Below are positions 6,923 through 12,259 of a stretch of 12,259 nt of DNA, one piece after another. Under the pieces are notes generated by a model. The model was not told the DNA's origin. It saw nothing but the letters and a program-made list of their open reading frames with translations, and ran no database searches. The DNA comes from Pseudomonadota bacterium. Lineage in GTDB: Bacteria > Pseudomonadota > Gammaproteobacteria > GCA-001735895. Both the position numbers and the translations under genes were made by a program. Numbering within the stretch: the stretch's first letter is position 1; each line of letters starts with the position of its first letter. The stretch is from positions 1-12,259 of the forward strand of contig JACZQS010000033.1 in NCBI GenBank assembly GCA_022545625.1. The letters run 5' to 3'.

Positions 6923-8596
6923 ATGTCAGAAAATTTTGCAGAGATGTTTGAGCAAAGCATTACTCAAATGAATATGCGTGTCGGTGAAATTATCACCGGC
7001 GAAGTTGTCGATATCAATCGTGATATTGTTATAGTCAACGCGGGACTAAAATCGGAAGGTGTGATCCCGATAGAACAGTTCTACGACGAAAACGGTGAAC
7101 TCGACGTCAGTATCGGTGATATTGTCGAAGTGGCGCTGGATTCGTTCGAAAATGGTTATGGCGAGTCATGCCTGTCGCGTGAAAAAGCCAAACGTGCGAG
7201 AGCCTGGACCAGACTGGAGCAGGCACAGGAGAACGACGAAATCATTACCGGTCGTTTCACCGGTAAGGTTAAAGGTGGATTTACCGTCGATATCGGCGAA
7301 ATCCGGGCATTTCTACCAGGGTCACTGGTCGATGTGCGCCCGGTTCGTGATACCGCGTATCTCGAAGAAAAGGAACTCGAATTCAAGATTATCAAACTCG
7401 ACCAAAAGCGCAATAACGTCGTGGTTTCACGCCGTGCCGTGGTCGAAAAAGAGTTCAGCGAAGAGCGCGAAAAACTACTTGATAGCCTGAAAGAAGGCGA
7501 GCGCGTAAAGGGTATCGTCAAGAACTTAACCGACTATGGTGCATTCCTTGACCTCGGGGGGATCGACGGATTGCTGCACATCACCGATATGGCCTGGAAA
7601 CGTGTCAAACATCCTTCCGAAATTGTTGAAATTGGCCAGGAAATAGATGTTGTAGTGTTAAAATTTGATCGTGAAAAGAATCGTGTATCGCTGGGACTAA
7701 AGCAAATGGGCGATGATCCCTGGGCGAATATCATGCGTCGCTATCCAGAGGGTCAGAAGTTGTTCGGAAATGTCAGTAATATTACTGACTATGGCTGTTT
7801 CGTTGAAATTGAAGATGGAGTCGAAGGTCTGGTCCACGTATCAGAAATGGATTGGACAAACAAGAATGTTAACCCGAACAAAGTGGTGACGCTGGGTGAT
7901 GAGGTCGAGGTGGTAATTCTCGAAATTGACGAGGAACGCCGTCGAATTTCACTGGGAATGAAACAGTGCAAGCAAAACCCCTGGGATGAATTTGGGGCTG
8001 CTAATAATAAGGGCGATGTGATTTCAGGCAAGATTAAATCGATTACCGATTTCGGTATATTTATAGGCCTGAATGGAAATATCGACGGTTTAATCCATCT
8101 GACCGATTTATCCTGGAATAAGCCGGGTGAAGAAGCGGTGCGTGAATACCAGAAAGGTCAGGAACTGGAGGCGATGGTACTGTCTATCGATCCTGAGCGC
8201 GAGCGTATTTCCCTCGGTATCAAACAGATCGAGAAGGATCCGTTCTCGAGCTTTATTGCAGACAAACCCAAGGGAAGTATCGTCAATGGCACTGTTATTT
8301 CAGTCGATGCAAAGGCAGCGATAGTTGACCTTGGCGATGGTATCGAGGGTTTGCTTCGTGCTTCTGAAATGGCCAATGACCGAGTTGAAGATGCACGCTC
8401 ATTCATGAATGAAGGCGACCTGATCGAAGCCAAGATAACCGGCATGGATCGCAAGGGTCGTAGTGTATTTCTGTCTATTAAGGCGAAAGATTCAGATGAA
8501 GAACAGGAAGCCTTGAAAGACTATGCAGCCAGTAGTGATAAAAACAATGCAACCACCAGTTTTGGTGATTTGTTAAAAGAAAAAATGGATTCTTAG
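6923..8596 (+). CDS. rpsA: 30S ribosomal protein S1
   Basis: S1 binds single-stranded mRNA upstream of the start codon and brings it to the 30S subunit; it also has roles with phage replicases and trans-translation in E. coli. The protein has 557 aa and six S1 (OB-fold) repeats at about 21-87, 105-171, 192-260, 277-347, 364-434 and 451-520. The N-terminal pair is the divergent ribosome-binding part, while the central repeats show the strongest consensus (LTDYGAFLDLGGIDGLLH, ITDYGCFVEIEDGVEGLVH, ITDFGIFIGLNGNIDGLIH). The C-terminus ends in TTSFGDLLKEKMDS. The start is supported by AGGAAG 6 nt upstream. It lies between a terminator on its left and a perfect hairpin on its right, so it may be a separate transcription unit. 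The usual cmk-rpsA-ihfB order is kept. Confidence 0.98.
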   Translation: MSENFAEMFEQSITQMNMRVGEIITGEVVDINRDIVIVNAGLKSEGVIPIEQFYDENGELDVSIGDIVEVALDSFENGYGESCLSREKAKRARAWTRLEQAQENDEIITGRFTGKVKGGFTVDIGEIRAFLPGSLVDVRPVRDTAYLEEKELEFKIIKLDQKRNNVVVSRRAVVEKEFSEEREKLLDSLKEGERVKGIVKNLTDYGAFLDLGGIDGLLHITDMAWKRVKHPSEIVEIGQEIDVVVLKFDREKNRVSLGLKQMGDDPWANIMRRYPEGQKLFGNVSNITDYGCFVEIEDGVEGLVHVSEMDWTNKNVNPNKVVTLGDEVEVVILEIDEERRRISLGMKQCKQNPWDEFGAANNKGDVISGKIKSITDFGIFIGLNGNIDGLIHLTDLSWNKPGEEAVREYQKGQELEAMVLSIDPERERISLGIKQIEKDPFSSFIADKPKGSIVNGTVISVDAKAAIVDLGDGIEGLLRASEMANDRVEDARSFMNEGDLIEAKITGMDRKGRSVFLSIKAKDSDEEQEALKDYAASSDKNNATTSFGDLLKEKMDS

Positions 8597-8605
8597 AATC
8601 TGCTA

Positions 8606-8640
8606 TCATAGATGGCGAAGCCGGGCTTCGCCATCTATGA
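8606..8640 (+). repeat. Perfect 35-nt inverted repeat between rpsA and ihfB
   Basis: The arm tcatagatggcgaagcc (8606-8622) is exactly complementary to 8624-8640 around a single central G at 8623; in RNA this would fold as a stem of about 15-16 bp with a 3-5 nt loop. It begins 9 nt after the rpsA stop and ends 19 nt before the ihfB ATG. No run of T follows on either strand, so it is not a classical intrinsic terminator. It could protect the rpsA mRNA 3' end, serve as an RNase III site, or reduce readthrough into ihfB. Confidence 0.85.
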
Positions 8641-8649
8641 CTGAATATT

Positions 8650-8652
8650 AGG
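8650..8652 (+). promoter_or_regulatory. Short Shine-Dalgarno (AGG) for ihfB
   Basis: AGG ends 7 nt before the ATG at 8660. This spacing fits the ATG better than the GTG immediately before it at 8657, although that GTG is in frame and would add one residue. Confidence 0.5.
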
Positions 8653-8659
8653 CGTCGTG

Positions 8660-8971
8660 ATGAAAGAACAAGAGTATCTACCCTCTCTGACCAAGTCAGA
8701 CTTGATTGAGAATCTGGCCAGAAATCAGGGACATCTTGCTTACAGAGATGTCGAACTGGCAGTCAAGAGTTTGATTGAAATGATGAGCAACGCCTTATCC
8801 AATGGAGATCGAATCGAAATCAGGGGTTTCGGAAGTTTTAGTCTGCATTATCGTCCACCCAGAATCGGTAGAAATCCAAAGTCCGGGGAGAAAGTAAACC
8901 TCCCGGGAAAACACGTGCCCCATTTCAAACCAGGGAAAGAGTTACGAGATCGTGCGAATAATCAGGGTTAG
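8660..8971 (+). CDS. ihfB: Integration host factor subunit beta
   Basis: IHF beta pairs with IHF alpha to bend DNA sharply at specific sites, acting in nucleoid organisation, promoter architecture and recombination. The HU/IHF fold is complete: TKSDLIENLARNQ (11-23), the dimer-core helices, RIEIRGFGSFSLHYRPPRIGR, the conserved intercalating proline Pro73 in RNP (71-73, equivalent to E. coli Pro64), and PHFKPGKELRDRAN (87-100). The GRNPKSG arm and the ELRDRAN ending identify the beta subunit rather than HU or IHF alpha. The protein is 103 aa from this ATG, about nine residues longer at the N-terminus than the 94-aa E. coli protein. No ATG, GTG or TTG gives the short form; only a CTG at 8687 lies at that position. 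It is preceded by a perfect hairpin and followed after 71 nt by lapB. Confidence 0.97.
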   Translation: MKEQEYLPSLTKSDLIENLARNQGHLAYRDVELAVKSLIEMMSNALSNGDRIEIRGFGSFSLHYRPPRIGRNPKSGEKVNLPGKHVPHFKPGKELRDRANNQG

Positions 8972-9042
8972 GCTGGCCACATAAATTTAGACGTAATAAT
9001 AAGATTACATTTTTTAGATAGCCAACGTTGGTTAAAATTATC

Positions 9043-10194
9043 GTGGATATCTGGCTATTATCACTAGTTTTGGTTGCCATTTTGATCGGATGGATTGTCG
9101 GCCGATGGATGCCAGCTCCTAAAATCTCCACTGCCGACAGCGCCAAAAACTATTCTGAATCCTATGTCAAGGGACTCAACTATTTGCTGGCCGACGATTC
9201 AAGTAAGGCGATCGAGACTTTCAGCGAACTGATCAAGGTAAATGCCGATACGGTCGAGACCCACATCGTACTGGGTAATTTATTTCGTTCCAGGGGGGAA
9301 GTCGATCGAGCCATCAAAATTCATCAAAATTTACTTGCGCGACCGGATTTGAGCCGAAAACAAAGAAATCTGACTGTAGGCGAACTAGCCAATGATTATC
9401 TAAAAGCTGGTTTACTGGATCGAGCCGAAGCGTTGTTTAAAGAAATGATCCAGTTAAAGCCGGATGATTTAGGTGTCTGTCGAAAACTACTGGATTTATA
9501 TATTACCGAGAAGTCCTGGAACGAGGCGACTGACTGCGCCAAAATCCTATATGACCGTGGCGATCCAGAAACCGCGGTCATCTTGAGTCATTGTTATTGC
9601 GAATTGGCCGATTCGGCAATGAAGATCGGAAATAATAAACTGGTGCGTGAAAGCCTGACCAGGGCTCTTGAAATTGACCGGGCCTGTGTCAGGGCGGCAT
9701 TACTTTTTATTAAACACCACCTGGATCTAAACAATGCCGGTGCGGCGAAAAAACTGATCCGACAGCTTATCAAGCTTAATCCTGAATATATAAATCTGTA
9801 TATTGCGCCGGTTAAGGAAATTTATATCCAGGCTAATGAGCCCAATGCCTACCAGAATTTTCTACAGGATCAAAATAAAAAGAATCCTTCCACGCAACTG
9901 GCCATCGCGTTAATCGAGCACTATGCCAGCATCAATCAGATAGAAAAGGCGAGAGAATTTTTGTCCGATGTATTGAAGCAGTCCCCATCGTTCGAGGCAT
10001 TTGAATTTGCGCTGCGATTTTTGAAATCGGATACTGCTAACTTGTCAGAAACCTGGGAAAGTCTGTCGGTATTTTTGCTGTCGATGCAAGATAAAAAAAT
10101 TGAATATGTATGCTCGTTCTGTGGTTACGAAAGCCACGCGATACAATGGAATTGCCCCAGTTGCAGGCACTGGTCGACGATGAAACCAGTTTAG
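9043..10194 (+). CDS. lapB: Lipopolysaccharide assembly protein B (YciM family)
   Basis: LapB is an inner-membrane protein that presents LpxC to FtsH for proteolysis and so adjusts lipopolysaccharide synthesis. From GTG 9043 it has 383 aa: one N-terminal membrane helix (residues about 4-20, LLSLVLVAILIGWIVGR) with the rest cytoplasmic, a long array of tetratricopeptide repeats (from YVKGLNYLLADDSSKAIETF through about residue 345, including VLGNLFRSRGEVDRAIKIHQ), and a rubredoxin-like metal-binding end with Cys357-x2-Cys360 and Cys371-x2-Cys374 (CSFCGY, CPSCRHWSTMKPV). The GTG start places the membrane helix at the N-terminus as in E. coli LapB; an in-frame TTG at 9028 would add MVKII and cannot be excluded. 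Neither has a clear Shine-Dalgarno. The partner gene lapA, usually just upstream, is absent from the 71-nt gap after ihfB. Confidence 0.95.
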   Translation: MDIWLLSLVLVAILIGWIVGRWMPAPKISTADSAKNYSESYVKGLNYLLADDSSKAIETFSELIKVNADTVETHIVLGNLFRSRGEVDRAIKIHQNLLARPDLSRKQRNLTVGELANDYLKAGLLDRAEALFKEMIQLKPDDLGVCRKLLDLYITEKSWNEATDCAKILYDRGDPETAVILSHCYCELADSAMKIGNNKLVRESLTRALEIDRACVRAALLFIKHHLDLNNAGAAKKLIRQLIKLNPEYINLYIAPVKEIYIQANEPNAYQNFLQDQNKKNPSTQLAIALIEHYASINQIEKAREFLSDVLKQSPSFEAFEFALRFLKSDTANLSETWESLSVFLLSMQDKKIEYVCSFCGYESHAIQWNCPSCRHWSTMKPV

Positions 10195-10351
10195 TCGATT
10201 TAGGGTCTGGTTTCGGTGCTGGGTCGCCATGGATCCGATATGTTTAGCCAGGTAGGCCTGTCTAAGAGGTTGAGCTTAGAATCGCTGTACGTTTCAATCG
10301 TTAGAAAACTCGCTTTCCCTGATTAACTAAACTCAATACAATGACTTCTAG
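10195..10351. other. lapB-pyrF intergenic region
   Basis: This 157-nt gap is the longest in the window. It holds a 6-bp perfect hairpin (tctaag, 8-nt loop, cttaga at 10261-10280), a candidate promoter overlapping it, and an 11-codon ORF starting at ATG 10341 that overlaps the pyrF start in another frame. No intrinsic terminator with a T-run was found after lapB. Confidence 0.6.
10270..10298 (+). promoter_or_regulatory. Candidate sigma70 promoter for pyrF
   Basis: TTGAGC (10270-10275) and TTCAAT (10293-10298) are separated by exactly 17 nt, each matching 4 of 6 consensus bases. A transcript would start near 10305 with a leader of about 47 nt. The -35 box overlaps the right half of the 10261-10280 inverted repeat. 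This is a pattern match only and could be chance. Confidence 0.35.
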
Positions 10352-11056
10352 ATGTCCAATATTGATCCCCGAATAATAGTTGCGCTGGATTATGCTGATC
10401 AAAAACAGGCCCTCGAGTTTATTCAGCGGACCAGCCCCGAATTATGCAAGCTAAAGGTAGGCAATGAATTATTCACCCGTAGTGGGCCAGGGTTCGTGGC
10501 ATCGCTGGTGGATAAGGGATTCGATGTATTTCTCGATTTAAAATTTCACGACATACCGAATACCGTCAGGCAGTCAGTCTACGCTGCTGGTCAGCTGGGA
10601 GTGTGGATGGTGAACGTGCATGCCCTCGGAGGTTGTTCGATGTTGGAGGCGGCACGCGAGGGTGTAGAAATGATCGGGGTGAATCGGCCCTACCTGATCG
10701 CGGTTAGCCTGCTAACCAGCATGTCGGCACCGGGGTTGCAGCAGCTTGGTATAGAGCAGGAACCACAGGCGTATGTCGAGCGTCTCGCTCAACTGGCGAT
10801 AAACTCCGGCCTGGACGGCCTGGTTTGTTCTGCCCGGGAAGCGAAAGGACTGCGCGCGAAGTTCGGAGATGCCCCTCTTCTGGTGACACCGGGGATTCGG
10901 CCCGAGGGGACGGCTAGTGACGATCAACAGCGCATAGCAACGCCGAGTCAGGCTATTGCGGACGGCGCCAGTTACCTGGTGATTGGACGCCCAGTCACCC
11001 GACATCCAGACCCGTCCGAAGCACTCCTGTCTATTAATGCGTCGCTATCGAATTGA
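10352..11056 (+). CDS. pyrF: Orotidine 5'-phosphate decarboxylase
   Basis: PyrF decarboxylates OMP to UMP, the last step of de novo pyrimidine synthesis, in the cytoplasm. The 234-aa protein is a complete TIM barrel: IIVALDYAD (8-16) for the first strand, KVGNELFT (35-42), the catalytic charge network Asp62, Lys64 and Asp67 in LDLKFHDIPNT, VNVHALGG (87-94), TSMSAPGL around 122-129, TPGIRP (179-184) and the phosphate-binding GRPVT (212-216). The ATG gives a short N-terminus (MSNIDPR) just before the first strand, as expected, but no Shine-Dalgarno is visible. lapB-pyrF adjacency is as in E. coli; the next gene here is accA, not the yciH gene that follows pyrF in E. coli. Confidence 0.97.
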   Translation: MSNIDPRIIVALDYADQKQALEFIQRTSPELCKLKVGNELFTRSGPGFVASLVDKGFDVFLDLKFHDIPNTVRQSVYAAGQLGVWMVNVHALGGCSMLEAAREGVEMIGVNRPYLIAVSLLTSMSAPGLQQLGIEQEPQAYVERLAQLAINSGLDGLVCSAREAKGLRAKFGDAPLLVTPGIRPEGTASDDQQRIATPSQAIADGASYLVIGRPVTRHPDPSEALLSINASLSN

Positions 11057-11081
11057 TCAGAGGTTCCCTACTTTTTATAAC
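11053..11081 (+). promoter_or_regulatory. Candidate sigma70 promoter for accA
   Basis: TTGATC (11053-11058, 4 of 6 consensus) and TATAAC (11076-11081, 5 of 6) are spaced 17 nt apart. The -35 box overlaps the pyrF stop codon. A transcript would begin near 11088 and carry a leader of about 65 nt. This is the best promoter-like pair I found in the window, but it rests on consensus match alone. Confidence 0.45.
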
Positions 11082-11085
11082 AGCT

Positions 11086-11105
11086 TGCCTGATGACAGCC
11101 AGGCA
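11086..11105 (+). repeat. Small inverted repeat in the accA leader
   Basis: tgcctg (11086-11091) and caggca (11100-11105) are perfectly complementary across an 8-nt spacer. It lies right at the predicted start of the accA transcript. The flanking words CTTGCCT and CAGGCACT recur after accA at 12114-12131. Confidence 0.5.
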
Positions 11106-11152
11106 CTGAATCGTTACACTATTCCAAAGTTTCCGGCGAATTAAATATAATC

Positions 11153-12112
11153 ATGGACCCCAATTTCCTCGAATTTGAACAACCAATCGCCGAACTCCAG
11201 GCAAAGATTTCTGAACTTCGGTACGTGACCGATGATGCAGAAATTAATATTTCGGAAGAGATCCAGACGCTGCAAAAAAAGGCTGAAAGTCTGACCGTGT
11301 CCATATTTTCGAAACTCACTCCCTGGCAAATATCACAGATTTCCCGCCACCCTAACCGACCCTATTCGCTGGACTATATCGAGCGTATGTTTAGCGATTT
11401 TGAGCATCTGCATGGCGACCGCACATTTACCAATGATCATCCAATCATAGGCGGAATTGGCAGACTCAATGGTAAGCCGGTAATGGTTATCGGACAGCAA
11501 AAAGGACGCGATACCCCCGAAAAGATTAAGAGAAATTTCGGCATGGTACGGCCAGAAGGCTATCGCAAGGCTTTACGTTTGATGAAAATGGCTGAAAAAT
11601 TCAAGATGCCACTGATTACCCTGGTAGACACGCCTGGTGCCTATCCGGGAATAGGGGCGGAGGAACGCGGACAAAGCGAGGCCATTGCACGGAATCTGTA
11701 TACGCTTGCCGACCTGAAAACACCGATCATCTGTACCATTATTGGTGAAGGTGGGTCAGGGGGGGCGCTCGCCATCTGTGTTGGTGATCGAATCAATATG
11801 TTGCAATATTCGACCTACTCGGTTATTTCTCCCGAAGGATGTGCTTCAATATTGTGGAAGAGTGCTGACAAGGCGCCACAGGCAGCCGAAGCGATGGGTA
11901 TTACTGCTGAACGATTGCTTGCCCTCAACCTGGTGGATAATGTTATCGAAGAACCGTTGGGTGGGGCTCATCGCAACCACGACGCGATGGCAGATAGCTT
12001 AAAACGCAGGTTGATCGAAAATATTGAAACGCTGGAGTCGATCGGTATCGATAACTTACTTGACCAGAGGTATCAAAAACTAATGAACTATGGTCGATAT
12101 ATAGATAACTAA
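11153..12112 (+). CDS. accA: Acetyl-CoA carboxylase carboxyltransferase subunit alpha
   Basis: AccA forms the carboxyltransferase with AccD (A2D2), moving the carboxyl group from biotin on AccB to acetyl-CoA to make malonyl-CoA for fatty acid synthesis. At 319 aa it equals the E. coli length. The N-terminus FLEFEQPIAELQAKI (5-19) is the family opening, followed by RHPNRPYSLDYIE (65-77), GDRTFTNDHPIIGGI (88-102), GYRKALRLMKMAEKFKMPLITLVDTPGAYPG (carboxyltransferase core, about 136-166), the oxyanion-hole glycines GEGGSGGALAI (198-208), and NMLQYSTYSVISPEGCASILW (215-235). No Shine-Dalgarno stands before the ATG, but the start agrees with family N-termini. accA and tilS are neighbours here with a 40-nt gap; in E. 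coli two genes lie between them. Confidence 0.98.
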   Translation: MDPNFLEFEQPIAELQAKISELRYVTDDAEINISEEIQTLQKKAESLTVSIFSKLTPWQISQISRHPNRPYSLDYIERMFSDFEHLHGDRTFTNDHPIIGGIGRLNGKPVMVIGQQKGRDTPEKIKRNFGMVRPEGYRKALRLMKMAEKFKMPLITLVDTPGAYPGIGAEERGQSEAIARNLYTLADLKTPIICTIIGEGGSGGALAICVGDRINMLQYSTYSVISPEGCASILWKSADKAPQAAEAMGITAERLLALNLVDNVIEEPLGGAHRNHDAMADSLKRRLIENIETLESIGIDNLLDQRYQKLMNYGRYIDN

Positions 12113-12115
12113 TCT

Positions 12116-12138
12116 TGCCTACGCAGGCACTCTCCTGC
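12116..12138 (+). repeat. Overlapping, mutually exclusive small hairpins before tilS
   Basis: tgcct (12116-12120) can pair with aggca (12125-12129) around acgc, or gcagg (12123-12127) can pair with cctgc (12134-12138) around cactct. Both use the same AGG, so only one can form at a time. No T-run follows. The stems are only 5 bp and could be chance. Confidence 0.35.
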
Positions 12139-12152
12139 AAACCTTGAAGCCC

Positions 12153-12259
12153 ATGTCAATACCCGCTACGCAGTTAGAAAGCTGTCTCGACTGTATTCCC
12201 AAAGATATCGACCGCGTAGTGCTGGCATATAGTGGCGGTCTCGATTCTTCGGTTTTATT
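12153..12259 (+). CDS. tilS: tRNA(Ile)-lysidine synthase, 5' end (runs off the right edge)
   Basis: TilS uses ATP and lysine to convert C34 of the tRNA-Ile CAU anticodon to lysidine, which switches its amino acid identity from Met to Ile and its reading from AUG to AUA. Only 35 complete codons are in the window (MSIPATQLESCLDCIPKDIDRVVLAYSGGLDSSVL). They show the N-type PP-loop SGGLDS at residues 28-33, preceded by a hydrophobic strand. Within the PP-loop family, the SGGLDSSVL form near the N-terminus and the accA linkage favour TilS over TtcA or GuaA; that choice is partly inference. A weak GAAG lies 3 nt before the ATG, closer than ideal. Confidence 0.85.
   Translation, partial: MSIPATQLESCLDCIPKDIDRVVLAYSGGLDSSVL

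Noticed and set aside
7156..7521. Antisense reading frames opposite rpsA (7156-7521, 7534-7734, 7789-8031, 8158-8454)
   Set aside because: Serine/arginine-rich shadows of the S1 repeats, recurring because the repeats recur; no start signals or family resemblance.
9028..9042. TTG start for lapB at 9028
   Set aside because: It adds five residues before the membrane helix and has no better ribosome binding site; GTG 9043 matches the family N-terminus. It remains possible.
10261..10280. Inverted repeat tctaag/cttaga as a lapB terminator
   Set aside because: Only 6 bp, A/T-rich, and without a following T-run.
1..12259. Mobile element, prophage, CRISPR, toxin-antitoxin or other novel system
   Set aside because: All substantial reading frames on the plus strand belong to known housekeeping families in near-canonical order, gaps are short, and no direct repeats, tRNA or att-like sites were seen.

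Overview
The window is a stretch of conserved housekeeping chromosome from a gammaproteobacterium. The gene order gyrA-pheA-hisC-tyrA-aroA-cmk-rpsA-ihfB-lapB-pyrF combines the Pseudomonas-type aromatic supercluster (gyrA, serC, pheA, hisC2, tyrA/aroA, cmk, rpsA, ihfB) with the enteric/Vibrio-type ihfB-lapA-lapB-pyrF arrangement. The protein sequences also align along their whole length with gammaproteobacterial families as I remember them: S1 is 557 aa with six S1 repeats, AccA is 319 aa, and LapB has its C-terminal rubredoxin-like CxxC pairs. I cannot name a genus. Base composition is moderate and codon use looks even throughout. All genes are on the + strand, and I see no mobile element, tRNA, rRNA, CRISPR array or prophage signal.

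Layout. Positions 2-1711 hold the 3' part of gyrA. Positions 1771-6831 are a tightly packed aromatic amino acid operon: pheA, hisC, tyrA and aroA, followed by cmk. Junctions inside it are a 10-nt gap (pheA/hisC), ATGA (hisC/tyrA), TAATG (tyrA/aroA) and an 8-nt overlap (aroA/cmk). A strong intrinsic terminator folds across the cmk stop codon. Positions 6923-8596 are rpsA with its own leader and a good ribosome binding site. A perfect 17-bp-arm inverted repeat lies between rpsA and ihfB. ihfB (8660-8971) and lapB (9043-10194) follow, then pyrF (10352-11056) and accA (11153-12112), each behind a candidate sigma70 promoter. The first 35 codons of tilS run off the right edge.

How the genes work together. 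AroA makes EPSP, the precursor of chorismate. PheA turns chorismate into prephenate and phenylpyruvate, TyrA turns prephenate into 4-hydroxyphenylpyruvate, and the HisC-family aminotransferase can aminate both keto acids. cmk, rpsA, ihfB, pyrF and tilS serve nucleotide supply, translation, nucleoid structure and tRNA modification. accA (malonyl-CoA for fatty acids) and lapB (control of LpxC and so of lipopolysaccharide synthesis) are both concerned with envelope lipid supply.

Nothing here amounts to a previously undescribed system. Points worth a second look are the two structured intergenic regions around rpsA, an AroA with all four class II EPSP synthase motifs, loss of the usual serC and lapA members, an N-terminally extended IHF beta, and similar small hairpins on both sides of accA. 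No gene-free stretch exceeds 300 bases; the longest is the 157-nt lapB-pyrF gap.
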